A stretch of 44,539 bases of DNA from contig CAMCFN010000035.1 in the NCBI GenBank assembly GCA_945874145.1, forward strand, positions 1-44,539, given 5' to 3'. Every line of letters starts with the position of its first letter. Positions within the stretch are counted from its first letter, which is position 1. This stretch comes from Akkermansia muciniphila (GTDB lineage: Bacteria; Verrucomicrobiota; Verrucomicrobiia; Limisphaerales; SXTU01). A model generated the notes under the pieces. The model ran no database searches and was not told the DNA's origin. It worked only from the letters and a program-made list of their open reading frames with translations. A program made the position numbers and the translations under genes. This document shows, one piece after another, positions 24,343 to 32,797 of the stretch.

Positions 24343-25151
24343 CAACAACGAGCTTCCAACTGAACAGAGGTGAGGAGGTGCCGTTTGTGTTCCGAGACGT
24401 TGCCGCCCCTCAACGTCAACCAGCAACCCCCTCAGAATGGTTTGCTCGTCGTTTTCCGGCTGAAGTGAAGAGGTGGGGTTGTCCGTTCTTGGAAGCTGTT
24501 GTGGAGGACGTTCAGACTGGGAGGAAGCTGGTCAGCGCTGTATCGATGAACTGTAGCTTCCTCGCTGCTGCGTTATCTGATAGTCAGTTGGGCCATTCGG
24601 TTGTTTTCTTCGAACCTGAGCAGCAATGGTATTTCTTGGAACCACGGGACGGCTGTTACCATCCCACCACTGAGGCTAAATTGATGATCCTACTGTCATC
24701 GTTGCTGGTCAGGTGTGCGGAGGAGATGCCTGCCAGTGTTGATAAGATTAACCTGTTCGTGAAGTTCCGGGATGATGTTCAAATGAAAGCTGTCGTTAAG
24801 CAGGCCCGGTCGATTCTGGCTGCCGACTCAACATTCTTCTCCCCCACTGGTCCGAATCGACAAGCTAAAGCAACCGATCAGCCCACCCAAACAGCTCGCC
24901 GGTTCATCCAGTCAACGGTCAAACCCCAAGCCGACCAACATCTATCAATAAGCGACTGCTACGCTGGGTTTGAGGGCTATTGCAGAAACAACGGTGTCGA
25001 GCCGGTTGCGAAGAAGGCTTTCCGCCAGATGATCGTGGAAATCATCCGAGAGGAGTTCGGTCTGGGGCTCCGGGCAGACATGAAAAATACCAAAGGTCGA
25101 TTTGAACGGGGCTGGAAGGGCTTGGCGGTGGAAAGCGCGGGACGTGGTTGA
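24339..25151 (+). CDS. Hypothetical protein with primase-associated winged-helix-like C-terminus
   Basis: 270 residues. The first 150 residues have no recognised domain. The C-terminal 75 residues, 'CYAGFEGYCRNNGVEPVAKK' then 'FRQMIVEIIREEFG' and 'RFERGWKGLAV', resemble the small winged-helix tail found at the C-terminus of phage and plasmid primase/helicases of the D5 kind, where it aids DNA binding. That resemblance is by pattern and is not decisive. The gene ends the replication region of element B. Confidence 0.5.
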   Translation: MTTTSFQLNRGEEVPFVFRDVAAPQRQPATPSEWFARRFPAEVKRWGCPFLEAVVEDVQTGRKLVSAVSMNCSFLAAALSDSQLGHSVVFFEPEQQWYFLEPRDGCYHPTTEAKLMILLSSLLVRCAEEMPASVDKINLFVKFRDDVQMKAVVKQARSILAADSTFFSPTGPNRQAKATDQPTQTARRFIQSTVKPQADQHLSISDCYAGFEGYCRNNGVEPVAKKAFRQMIVEIIREEFGLGLRADMKNTKGRFERGWKGLAVESAGRG

Positions 25152-26074
25152 CGGACAAATCCGTGTGTCCGTGCGGTCTTTTGCTGGAGATTCGTGTGTC
25201 CGTGATGTTCCGAGGCTGAGTCCGCCGGTTCAACCACAGTCCGCGCTCACTCAAAACAGCCACGTTAACGATCCCTACGTGCCCACCATTGAATCGCTGC
25301 CGGCAATCCCTCCCAACACCCGTCCAGCCACCCCGATCGTTCCTGGGGCATTGTAGGAGGAAAATGTAGTTAAGCGGTCCGTTTCTACAAACAAGGCGGC
25401 CGGGGAGGATGGGAATGTTGGTTAGCACGCAATGCCGCACGCCACAATCAATCCGCCTGTTTGGATGCAGGGAGTCCGGACCCGCAGTCTATACATTTAG
25501 CGCCATGCACAATTCGGGAGGGCTTTCATCTTATTACCCTCATTTTGATCTCAACTCCATCTATCGAACAGGAAATGCTACAACTTAGATGATGGCTAAT
25601 TACTGCCTAACAGGTCGTCTAGTTAGCTGAACCTCCACCTTGCTTTTCCTTGCTGACAGGGGTTCCGGAGGGATTTCACCCTGTTACGGACTGAACTCAT
25701 GAAACTCTATTTAGTGAAGAGTTGGATTTTGATTGATGCGATAGAGCTGACTAAACTGAGAAGTGATTGGTTTGGATACAGATTCCAGCCTGTCTGCTCT
25801 GCCGAACTGATTTGCTGGCGTCCCAAACGACTAAACAACCTCCGTTGCTATCAAACGCGCGATTTGCTTGGTGATCGCGTGTAGTTGGGTTGCCTCGACT
25901 CGGGAAACCGATGAGCCACCCTAAATGGACTTCTGGGTGTGCTCGACAAACCATTCCTCGACTGCCAATCATGCCTCCATGAACAGGACGACGCTGAACT
26001 CTGAATCGAATTGTCGCCTGCTCCACCGTTCATCTCCCCTCGACCCTTAATTTTGCATATCAACCCATCCTCCC
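25152..26074. other. Gene-poor stretch of about 920 bases
   Basis: Lower GC than its surroundings, with no open frame that looks like a protein. A duplicated cgtgtgtccgtg occurs near 25163 and 25191. A 61-codon frame at 25699-25884 was considered and judged unlikely to be coding. No tRNA, CRISPR or insertion-sequence end was seen. It may mark the join between the replication core and cargo. Confidence 0.5.
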
Positions 26075-26890
26075 ATGTCCGAATCCCCCGCCAATCCAAC
26101 CAACACCCTGCCGGAGAAGATCGTTGTTACGCTTCGGGCTGGCGGGGTGTTCTTCGCCATCGCTAACGTCATCTGCGTTTCAATCCTCGCCTGGGTTTAC
26201 CTGTCCGTGAAGCTGGAACCCAAAGCTCTGGCGGTGACCGGTTCAGCGAGGAAAGCCATTGTATCCGACTTGGTGACGTGGAACGGAACCGTCACCGCCA
26301 AGGATCCCAACCTCGTCCAAGCCTACGACACCCTCAAAATCGGCTCCGACAAGGTGAAGGACTACCTGTTGGCTAACGGCATCCCTGATTCAGAAATCAC
26401 CCTCTCCGCCATCACCACCGTCCGCCGCTACCAACAGCAAGTCGTCCCCGGCGCTGTTTCAACCCCTGGCTCCCCTGCTGCTGCCCCAACAATCATCACC
26501 ACCGACAAGGTAGAAATGTTCACGCTCACCCAAACAATCAGCATCAGCTCCACGAACATGAAGACGGTCCCGATGGTGTCGCGGGGAGTAACCAGCCTGA
26601 TCAAAGAGGGTGTTGAGGTCGATTCCAGCTCGCCCAGCTACCACTACACGAAGCTGTCGGAGCTCAAGATCAACATGCTCGCGGATGCCACCAAGGATGC
26701 CACGACCAGAGCGGAGCAGATCGTCAACAACGCCCATGGTCGATTGGGCAAGCTGGTCGAAGCCCGGATGGGCGTCATGCAGATCAACCCCAAGGGCGTC
26801 TCAGCAACATCAGCGGAGGGCAACAATGATACCAGTTCTTACGAAAAGGAGATCACCGCCATTGTGAGCGTCAAATTCGAGGTGAAGTAG
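26075..26890 (+). CDS. SIMPL domain (DUF541) protein, membrane-anchored
   Basis: 271 residues. One N-terminal membrane helix (about residues 24-46), then a SIMPL/DUF541 domain: 'LAVTGSARKAIVSDLVTWNGTV', 'LKIGSDKVKDYLLANGIPDSEI', 'FTLTQTISISSTNMKTVPMV', and the late 'KLSELKINMLADATKDATTRAEQI' with 'ITAIVSVKFEVK'. SIMPL proteins are periplasmic or surface proteins of unclear function. It precedes a NERD protein on the same strand by 64 bases. It may be chromosomal or cargo. Confidence 0.88.
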   Translation: MSESPANPTNTLPEKIVVTLRAGGVFFAIANVICVSILAWVYLSVKLEPKALAVTGSARKAIVSDLVTWNGTVTAKDPNLVQAYDTLKIGSDKVKDYLLANGIPDSEITLSAITTVRRYQQQVVPGAVSTPGSPAAAPTIITTDKVEMFTLTQTISISSTNMKTVPMVSRGVTSLIKEGVEVDSSSPSYHYTKLSELKINMLADATKDATTRAEQIVNNAHGRLGKLVEARMGVMQINPKGVSATSAEGNNDTSSYEKEITAIVSVKFEVK

Positions 26891-26954
26891 GGCGGATGCC
26901 ACAATTCTCCGCTGTCTAGGCTGAACGAAATCAGCCAACAATCCGGGCCTTCGC

Positions 26955-27878
26955 ATGTGGGAGGACATTATTCACTCGTTACTGCCGGGTAGGAACACCT
27001 GGTTTCTGATCGTTGGCGGCCTCGGTCCGCTGTTGCTGTTCTATCTGCGGGAAACCCGGGAGAAGCAGCGACGTGAGGAGGTCGAATCACCACCGCAAGA
27101 GGAGAAGCTGCTGCGACCTCCGGGCCACAGCCTGGCGTTGCAGTTGGACACCATTTGGGAGGTGTTCACCATGAGGTTCCTGCTGAGCATCGGCTGCGGC
27201 ATGCTCTCATCCCTGTTCTGGCCGATGGTGCTGGCGTTCTTGAATGTGCCGCAATATCGCGTCTGGGCGCTTATCCCCCTCGCTCCAGCCCTGGCGTTGG
27301 TGATCCTGACGGGCCATTATCTCAGCGAGGCCAGAACGCTCCTCGGGAAGGCACGCAACTATCGCCTTGGGCTGCGCGGTGAGCAGGCCGTGGCGGAGGC
27401 GCTTACCGAAGTCGCCTCGGCTGGCTATCGTGCCTTCCACGATCTGCCCGGTGGGGACACCTGGAACATCGACCACGTCGTTGTTGGGCCACCCGGAGTA
27501 TTCGTCATTGAAACCAAGGCTCGTAGTCGCAGGGCCGTATCAACCAAGCAGCCCGCCCATAAAGTAGGCTACGATGTTGAAACGCTCTACTTTCCAACCG
27601 GAGAGGACCGCCAGGCCATCCCCCAGGCGCGTCGCAACGCCAGATGGGTAGCCGAGTATCTGACGAGAAAGACCGGTGAACGTGTGGAGGCTGCCCCCAT
27701 GGTGGTGCTGCCGGGCTGGTATGTGGAGCGGGCCACAGCGGACACCAAGGGGATTGCGGTGATGAACGCCACCTACCTCAAGAAGTATCTGGCCAACCAG
27801 CCGTCCCAACTGCCAGCCGCCCAAGTCCGTCGCATCATCACGGCTCTGGACGATAAGTGCCGGGACATCCAGTTCTGA
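26955..27878 (+). CDS. NERD-domain (nuclease-related) membrane protein
   Basis: 307 residues. Membrane segments at about residues 15-33, 72-92 and 97-118, then a cytoplasmic NERD domain: 'GLRGEQAVAEALTEV' (conserved Gly-Glu), 'HDLPGGDTWNIDHVVVGPPGVFVIETKA' with the D...ExK nuclease-like triad, and 'QARRNARWVAEYL'. NERD is related to restriction-endonuclease folds and is found in DNA-processing and defence settings. Nuclease activity is an inference from the preserved D and ExK residues. It lies between SIMPL and DUF1883 genes. Confidence 0.85.
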   Translation: MWEDIIHSLLPGRNTWFLIVGGLGPLLLFYLRETREKQRREEVESPPQEEKLLRPPGHSLALQLDTIWEVFTMRFLLSIGCGMLSSLFWPMVLAFLNVPQYRVWALIPLAPALALVILTGHYLSEARTLLGKARNYRLGLRGEQAVAEALTEVASAGYRAFHDLPGGDTWNIDHVVVGPPGVFVIETKARSRRAVSTKQPAHKVGYDVETLYFPTGEDRQAIPQARRNARWVAEYLTRKTGERVEAAPMVVLPGWYVERATADTKGIAVMNATYLKKYLANQPSQLPAAQVRRIITALDDKCRDIQF

Positions 27879-28015
27879 ATAGCCCAGCCCAAATGCTCAT
27901 GCGGCACCGTTGACTGCGCTCTACATTTCCCTACGCTCACAACATCGAAGCAACTTCTAGAAGCGGAGGCAATCGCCACCCCTAAAATGCTTTTTCGTAC
28001 CATCGCACACTGCTT

Positions 28016-28285
28016 ATGCAATTCATCCACGCCCGAGAGCACTTAAATGACGGAGACGCCGTTCGGATTGATTCCGACACTCAATGCAACGTCATGATCA
28101 CCACGGATAGCGAGTTCGAAGGCTTCAAAAGCTGTAGAACGTTCACCTACCGGGGCGGGTTTTACCGGCGCTTCCCTGTCATCATCGCTCCCCCTCATTC
28201 TGGCTACTGGAATATCACGCTTGATGTCGGTGAAGGTTATGAAGCGTCCATCAAGTATTCGATTGTCGTTATCAGGAAGAATTGA
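28016..28285 (+). CDS. DUF1883 domain protein
   Basis: 89 residues covering one DUF1883 domain: 'MQFIHAREHLNDGDAVRIDS', 'CNVMITTDSEFEGFKSCR', 'YRGGFYRRFPVIIAPPHSG' and 'YWNITLDVG'. The domain is a small beta-rich fold often found alone or fused to TIR and other effector-like domains in bacteria, which suggests a sensing or defence-related role; here it stands alone. Start at an ATG 137 bases after the NERD gene; the 27879-28015 gap holds nothing recognisable. The next gene is convergent. Confidence 0.8.
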   Translation: MQFIHAREHLNDGDAVRIDSDTQCNVMITTDSEFEGFKSCRTFTYRGGFYRRFPVIIAPPHSGYWNITLDVGEGYEASIKYSIVVIRKN

Positions 28286-28313
28286 CAGCCCTGCCGCGCA
28301 GTTTCCATCGAAC

Positions 28314-29246
28314 TTACGTCGGGTTGGATAGCGGCATCCGAATTCCTGCTGCATTCATCAGCCTTGGGAGTTGCCTGCCGATGGCGCGCAGATCCGCAAT
28401 GTCGGTGTAAAGACCATCCTGCTGCATTGCCTTGGCCATGGCCTTGAGATCCTCGTGGAATTGAGGGTGGCTGCGGATGAACTCAACTCTCGCCATTCGT
28501 AGCTCCTTGACCGATAGGAGCGACACTTTCGTCCATTTGAAGCGCTCCAATGCTGCTGTTAGGCCTATTGTAGACAGGGCTTCAATCGGAGTCCTACCTG
28601 CGCGCTTCATAAACCCTGGGAATAAAACGCTCAAGAGCATCGTTTTCCCGGGAGCCACCCATTTTCCATCGTTCAACATCCTGTTTGGTCCCGGTCGGAA
28701 TTCAGACCATCCTGCGACAAAACACCGACGCGCCTCTGGCCGGTGTCGATCTTGGGGCAGCACCCAGCCGAAATTCACGTTAAGAGTGCGACCGTTGCAG
28801 ATGACTGAAATCACCTCAAAACCGGCGTCAGCCAGATGTGTTTTCAGCATCGCGGATCCATTCAGCATTCTGCAATGGAAGCCATGGTCCAGTTGCAGGC
28901 AGTTGGCGAAATCTTCAAGGAATCGTGGCAACGGCAGGCGCACGTCGTTTTGAGAATACAGGGCCACCAGAACGCATTCCAAACGGATAAACTGGCTGGG
29001 TGGAAATCCTGCGACGTCCATGTTGAGGCAGTCGACCGCAAACGGCAGATCTTCCAGTGCTACATAGTAATCACGGAATTCCACAGTGTCGGCCTGCCAT
29101 CGATCCAATTTGAGAAACAATGGCAAGTAACCGCTCACCAAATCGCCACCGAACTCGATGCGATGGCCCGTGTCCTCGAACTCATGCGCTTGGAGCCCAC
29201 TGGTTCCAGTAGGCGTGATGAATGGTCCCAAGGAGATGATGGCCAT
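28314..29246 (-). CDS. Hypothetical protein of 310 residues
   Basis: Start at the ATG at 29246, 17 bases after the upstream stop. The N-terminal half looks like a beta-rich domain ('FEDTGHRIEFGGDLVSGYLP', then 'FRDYYVALEDLPFAVDCLNM'). The C-terminal half is helical and basic ('RMARVEFIRSHPQFHEDLKAM'). I recognise no family. It lies in the same direction as the GTPase operon and may be cargo with it, but a 208-base gap and the histone-like gene intervene. Confidence 0.65.
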   Translation of the reverse strand: MAIISLGPFITPTGTSGLQAHEFEDTGHRIEFGGDLVSGYLPLFLKLDRWQADTVEFRDYYVALEDLPFAVDCLNMDVAGFPPSQFIRLECVLVALYSQNDVRLPLPRFLEDFANCLQLDHGFHCRMLNGSAMLKTHLADAGFEVISVICNGRTLNVNFGWVLPQDRHRPEARRCFVAGWSEFRPGPNRMLNDGKWVAPGKTMLLSVLFPGFMKRAGRTPIEALSTIGLTAALERFKWTKVSLLSVKELRMARVEFIRSHPQFHEDLKAMAKAMQQDGLYTDIADLRAIGRQLPRLMNAAGIRMPLSNPT

Positions 29247-29263
29247 TGACGGGCTGATCGGGA

Positions 29264-29632
29264 CTACTTGCCAGTCTTCGCTTTGGCCGCGTTGACCTTG
29301 GCCCATCTAGCTTTGGTGGCCGCTATGATGGCGGCTCTGCCAGCGGCACTCATCTTACGCTTCTTCTTGGGAGCTGGGGCTGAAACGGTGGCAGGGGCAG
29401 GAATGCTGTTTCCTTTCAACTTCGCCCATCTGACTTTCTGAGCCGCCGCCATTTTCGCTTTCGTCGCAGCACTGAAGGTCCGCCGGCCTCCCCGTGTAGC
29501 GGTAGGTGCCGCAGTCACCACAACATCCCCGTTCAGCACCTTGGCGATTTCAGCGAGTCGGGCTTCAATCTTGGCCTGTTCATTCCGGAGGGCAGTTTTG
29601 AGCTTCAGGTATTGCTTGATGTCAGCGTTCAT
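29264..29632 (-). CDS. Small basic protein with repeated H1-like motif
   Basis: 122 residues. A coiled-coil-like N-terminus ('LKLKTALRNEQAKIEARLAEIAKVL') is followed by two similar basic segments, 'SAATKAKMAAAQKVRWAKLKG' shortened around residues 54-74, and 'SAAGRAAIIAATKARWAKVN' near 94-113, separated by a proline/alanine/lysine linker. The lysine/alanine bias and the repeat suggest a DNA-binding histone H1-like or nucleoid protein. It lies downstream of the GAP1 gene, 208 bases from its stop, and just upstream of the 310-residue gene. Confidence 0.65.
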   Translation of the reverse strand: MNADIKQYLKLKTALRNEQAKIEARLAEIAKVLNGDVVVTAAPTATRGGRRTFSAATKAKMAAAQKVRWAKLKGNSIPAPATVSAPAPKKKRKMSAAGRAAIIAATKARWAKVNAAKAKTGK

Positions 29633-29841
29633 TCACTCAGAGCAAAGCTGGGAACAACAGGTTTGGCAAGTGCGGGTTTATCCGTGGTCAGATCTATCCG
29701 TCAACCGTGTCACGTCGCCGGTCATCGTCAAACGCAATGGCCAAACTAATCCTGTCAGCAAATCGCTATACCAGCCAAGGTGAGTCGGGTTTTGTGCTCC
29801 GCCGAAACCTTGTGAATTATCGTGAACCTGCTTGTAGCGAA

Positions 29842-31887
29842 CTAATCGAGCAATTCGGTAGCTCCGTCGTCGCCGTCAGAAACACGGCGGGCCAGTTCTT
29901 CTTGTTCAGGCGTGTTTGCAGCCTTAAGCAGAGGATTGCAAGTTTGTAGGTGCGTAGTCAGCCAATCATTGACTGCTCGCCTGAGCCGCTTACATCGGTC
30001 CCAATCACGCCACCGCCCCAAATCTGGTAATTCAGGAGACAGTAGGGACCAGGATTCTGGAGAATACCTAGCTGAAGCGAGGGCATCATGCACTGGATAG
30101 AAGCTGTTTACGAGCAGTCTGACGCCGTCATCCGTCCTCGACCTTAAACCAAGGGTAGCCAGGACAAATGCGGTCGGCACGCGCAACGGTAACGGAAGGG
30201 ATTCGAGAGGTTGCTGTGCCAAGTGTTGGATATCCGTGCGTGATGCGGACAGGGTGTGGCGCACTGTTTCGGCTGGGACACACCAAGCACAAAGAGCGAG
30301 TTCTGCCGGCGATAAGGCGGTGCTTTTGCCTAGGACTTCTGCTGACGAACCAGCCAGTGCCTCGCGCCAGAACTGAGATGGCAGGATCTGCTCGGCGATA
30401 GGGTGGTCAAGCCAACGAAAGGCCCCTTGCATCGCGTGCGAACCAGCTTTCCCGACTGCTTCTCGCACGGACACATCGGTTGCAGCGATAAACATGGCCC
30501 CAACAACCTTTGCCCACTCATTCTGCGCTAAAGAAAGCCTGCATAATGCTTCGTAGAGCTGCGATTGAACATGACCTGGCAGATGCCACGTTTCGACCTC
30601 GAAAGCCAGGGCCGGACAATGGCCGATTATCATGGGAACCAATTCAGAGTGAGTATCCGCGATGGATTTCAACGCGGCTGAGTCCACCGTCTTAGCGATC
30701 GCAGCAGCAAACGCACTTGCAACACTGTTCTCCTCTTTACGCACCAAACGGCTGAGTAGTGAGGTGATTGCATCGCGCTTCTGTTTCCATAAACTTGGCG
30801 CGAGAGTGGCGAAATCAAACTTGTCGGAATCGTAAGCAATTGCTTCGGGAGCGCTTACCAGAAAGGTGGCCACTGTAAGCGCGCGTTCCAAATCCTCCGC
30901 CGATGATAGGGGTTGTGGGACTGCCGTCAGGGTCTGCTTAAGTTGGGCTGCTTCCGTCTTGCTAGGAAAACATGCACCTATCAGACGAAGTAGTTTTGTC
31001 CAATCTGCTTTCCGAGCATCTGTTGCAGATTCGTGTGCTACGGCAAGTTTGGCGTAGGCCTCTCGTGGCTTTACAGTGTCGCTGCCGTAATCGATGAGAA
31101 ATTGGCGAAAACCGTTGTGATATCCGCCTTGTAGATCAGTCAAGGCGGTATTGACCCAAGCAGAGGAAGGCGTGGAAAACGGACCGGCAGGAAGAGTCGA
31201 GTAGTTCAGCAATAAAGTAGGCGTTTCGGTTCGCCTCCAGAGTCGTTCGCTGCTCAGCGGGGCAACTTGGAGGTCAAACGCCACACCGGCCAATCGACGG
31301 TCGGCGAGTGACCCAAGAGAGAAGGCAAATACACAGCGAAGCCGGGGCCATTGCTGTGACCAGATTTTGAAGAGTGGGATCTCCCACGACGCATTCTGAG
31401 CATCTAAGACGACTACACCAACTTTTGGATGTTCGTAGAGAGCTTTGAGGAGAAAATCTGAGCGATCCCGGTCAAATATCGCTGTCGCATCCTCAATTGC
31501 TCCTACGGCATCAAGAGAAATGGCCGCTTCATAACTTGATGTTTTTAGTGGAAGTGAAGGCCGGGCGCAGAGGTGTTTAAGCAGTGATAGATCGGAAATC
31601 TGTGCGAGATTGGCCTTGCCGATTAGTATTACGTGGCTCCACACACAACCAGGTCTTGGCATCTCCGGAGCGGGCCACGTGCGGAATAGCGCGTAGAAAT
31701 CTGTCTCTGGAACCGGTAGGCCGGTGAATGCAGCTTCGAAACCTGAGTCGTTCTCTGGGCCTGAACTATCAGTGATGGTGGCAAGGAACTGTCGGACCTG
31801 CGGAGCCAGCGGAACAGAAGCGGCCATCAAATTGTGACCTTCCCGGTAGCCAAAGAGTGCTTGCTCGATTCTCATCCAATCAGGCAT
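29842..31887 (-). CDS. GAP1 (GTPase-associated protein 1) family protein
   Basis: 681 residues from the ATG at 31887; an ATG at 31875 (MRIEQALFGYREGHNLMAAS) is an alternative closer to the family start. The first 120 residues match GAP1-N1: 'QALFGYREGHNLMAAS', 'GFEAAFTGLPVPETDFYALF', 'TWPAPEMPRPGCVWSHVILI', 'AQISDLSLLKHLC'. The remaining 550 residues are mixed then helical, as expected for GAP1-M/C. The family was defined by its association with bacterial GTPases in conflict systems and has no proven activity. The start overlaps the double-GTPase 1 stop by eight bases; it is the last gene of the operon. Confidence 0.8.
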   Translation of the reverse strand: MPDWMRIEQALFGYREGHNLMAASVPLAPQVRQFLATITDSSGPENDSGFEAAFTGLPVPETDFYALFRTWPAPEMPRPGCVWSHVILIGKANLAQISDLSLLKHLCARPSLPLKTSSYEAAISLDAVGAIEDATAIFDRDRSDFLLKALYEHPKVGVVVLDAQNASWEIPLFKIWSQQWPRLRCVFAFSLGSLADRRLAGVAFDLQVAPLSSERLWRRTETPTLLLNYSTLPAGPFSTPSSAWVNTALTDLQGGYHNGFRQFLIDYGSDTVKPREAYAKLAVAHESATDARKADWTKLLRLIGACFPSKTEAAQLKQTLTAVPQPLSSAEDLERALTVATFLVSAPEAIAYDSDKFDFATLAPSLWKQKRDAITSLLSRLVRKEENSVASAFAAAIAKTVDSAALKSIADTHSELVPMIIGHCPALAFEVETWHLPGHVQSQLYEALCRLSLAQNEWAKVVGAMFIAATDVSVREAVGKAGSHAMQGAFRWLDHPIAEQILPSQFWREALAGSSAEVLGKSTALSPAELALCAWCVPAETVRHTLSASRTDIQHLAQQPLESLPLPLRVPTAFVLATLGLRSRTDDGVRLLVNSFYPVHDALASARYSPESWSLLSPELPDLGRWRDWDRCKRLRRAVNDWLTTHLQTCNPLLKAANTPEQEELARRVSDGDDGATELLD

Positions 31888-32797
31888 TGGGCATCGCCGA
31901 AGGCTTAAGCAGCCCTAGCAGCCAGCGCACGGGTCTGGTGAGATCGTTCGACCGTTCCGTGCCGTCGACTATCAATATCCGTTCTCTGGGGTGGGTAATC
32001 ATGGTGAGTCGGGCGATTTCCTCGGGTGTGCTTCCGCCGCCACGGGCGCTCACGCCAAAGATGCGAGATGGAAAACCCTCGCTGTTACCCTCAATAAATT
32101 GGGTGAGGAGCGGCCAGCGTTTTGCCAGAAAGCGCGCTGGGTCTTTCGGCATTTCGTGCTCCAGAGCCGGGATTGCGCCTACCACCAGATCCCAGGCGGA
32201 AATGACAATGGCGACGCGGAGGGGTGAATGAGCACGGGTCTCGGCCATGAACTGAAGCAAGTCCACGAGCTTGACTTGCTTCGAGGCGTCTTCGAGGCGC
32301 CAGTCGGTTGCGTTGGCAGGTGTGGCTGAAGCGAGAGCGACGCCCCCGCAAGGGCTCGCATCTGCGAAGGTCGGGTGTTCGTGCAAGGCATGGTCGGCGT
32401 CATGGTCGCAGTGCAGAAAAAGAATTATTCCTGCGGACTGTTGAATCCGGCCTCCAAACTCATTGGGAAATGAACGCGTCACAAACTGAGAGTCAAAGGA
32501 CTCCCCCGCCAAGTCTGGCACATGAAAAGCAGTCCGCGTCCCACTGGCCTGGTGGACGACAAAAAGTTGGTGCGGCGGTGGAGGAATCTGACGGCTGGTG
32601 TGATCAAGTTCCTCCCCTCGGAGCCACTGTTCTCTAAGGGGTTGGAGATATGCACGGTCGGAAGCGAACTCGGAGTGCTTGAGACCGTCGGGATCGGTTT
32701 GGTCATCCAAAATTACGTCAAGGCCCACGAGAAAATTGGTTTTCCCTGTGCCGGAGAGGCCGACTAGCAGGATTGTGGATTCAGGCGTGGTGCTCAT
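31880..32797 (-). CDS. Double-GTPase 1 (DO-GTPase1-like) switch protein
   Basis: 305 residues. Walker A/G1 is GLSGTGKT (residues 13-20). 'FHVPDLAGESFDSQFV' (95-99 DLAGE) is the G3/Walker B, followed by 'AGIILFLHCDHDADH'. 'VAIVISAWDLV' is the G4-like strand with AWD in place of NKxD, which implies altered base recognition. The late 'RIFGVSARGGG' fits G5. The pattern is that of the first of two paired GTPases in GTPase-centred conflict systems. It overlaps its neighbours on both sides, so stoichiometric translation with double-GTPase 2 and GAP1 is likely. Confidence 0.82.
   Translation of the reverse strand: MSTTPESTILLVGLSGTGKTNFLVGLDVILDDQTDPDGLKHSEFASDRAYLQPLREQWLRGEELDHTSRQIPPPPHQLFVVHQASGTRTAFHVPDLAGESFDSQFVTRSFPNEFGGRIQQSAGIILFLHCDHDADHALHEHPTFADASPCGGVALASATPANATDWRLEDASKQVKLVDLLQFMAETRAHSPLRVAIVISAWDLVVGAIPALEHEMPKDPARFLAKRWPLLTQFIEGNSEGFPSRIFGVSARGGGSTPEEIARLTMITHPRERILIVDGTERSNDLTRPVRWLLGLLKPSAMPNA

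Larger units (their letters stand above)
15283..25151. mobile_element. Element B, recombination and replication core (right end not found)
   Basis: Starting at the second att copy the segment holds an intact integrase, an HTH protein, a sigma/PadR/membrane-protein cluster, a DUF669-like protein, two primase-like proteins, a RepA-like helicase, an iteron-like region and a further replication-type gene. The set resembles an integrative element with its own replication module. Cargo probably continues beyond 25 kb, but no third copy of the att repeat was seen in the window, so the right boundary is unknown. Confidence 0.6.

Noticed and set aside
25699..25884. 61-codon open frame
   Set aside because: Isolated in a gene-poor AT-richer stretch, no neighbour coupling and no family resemblance.
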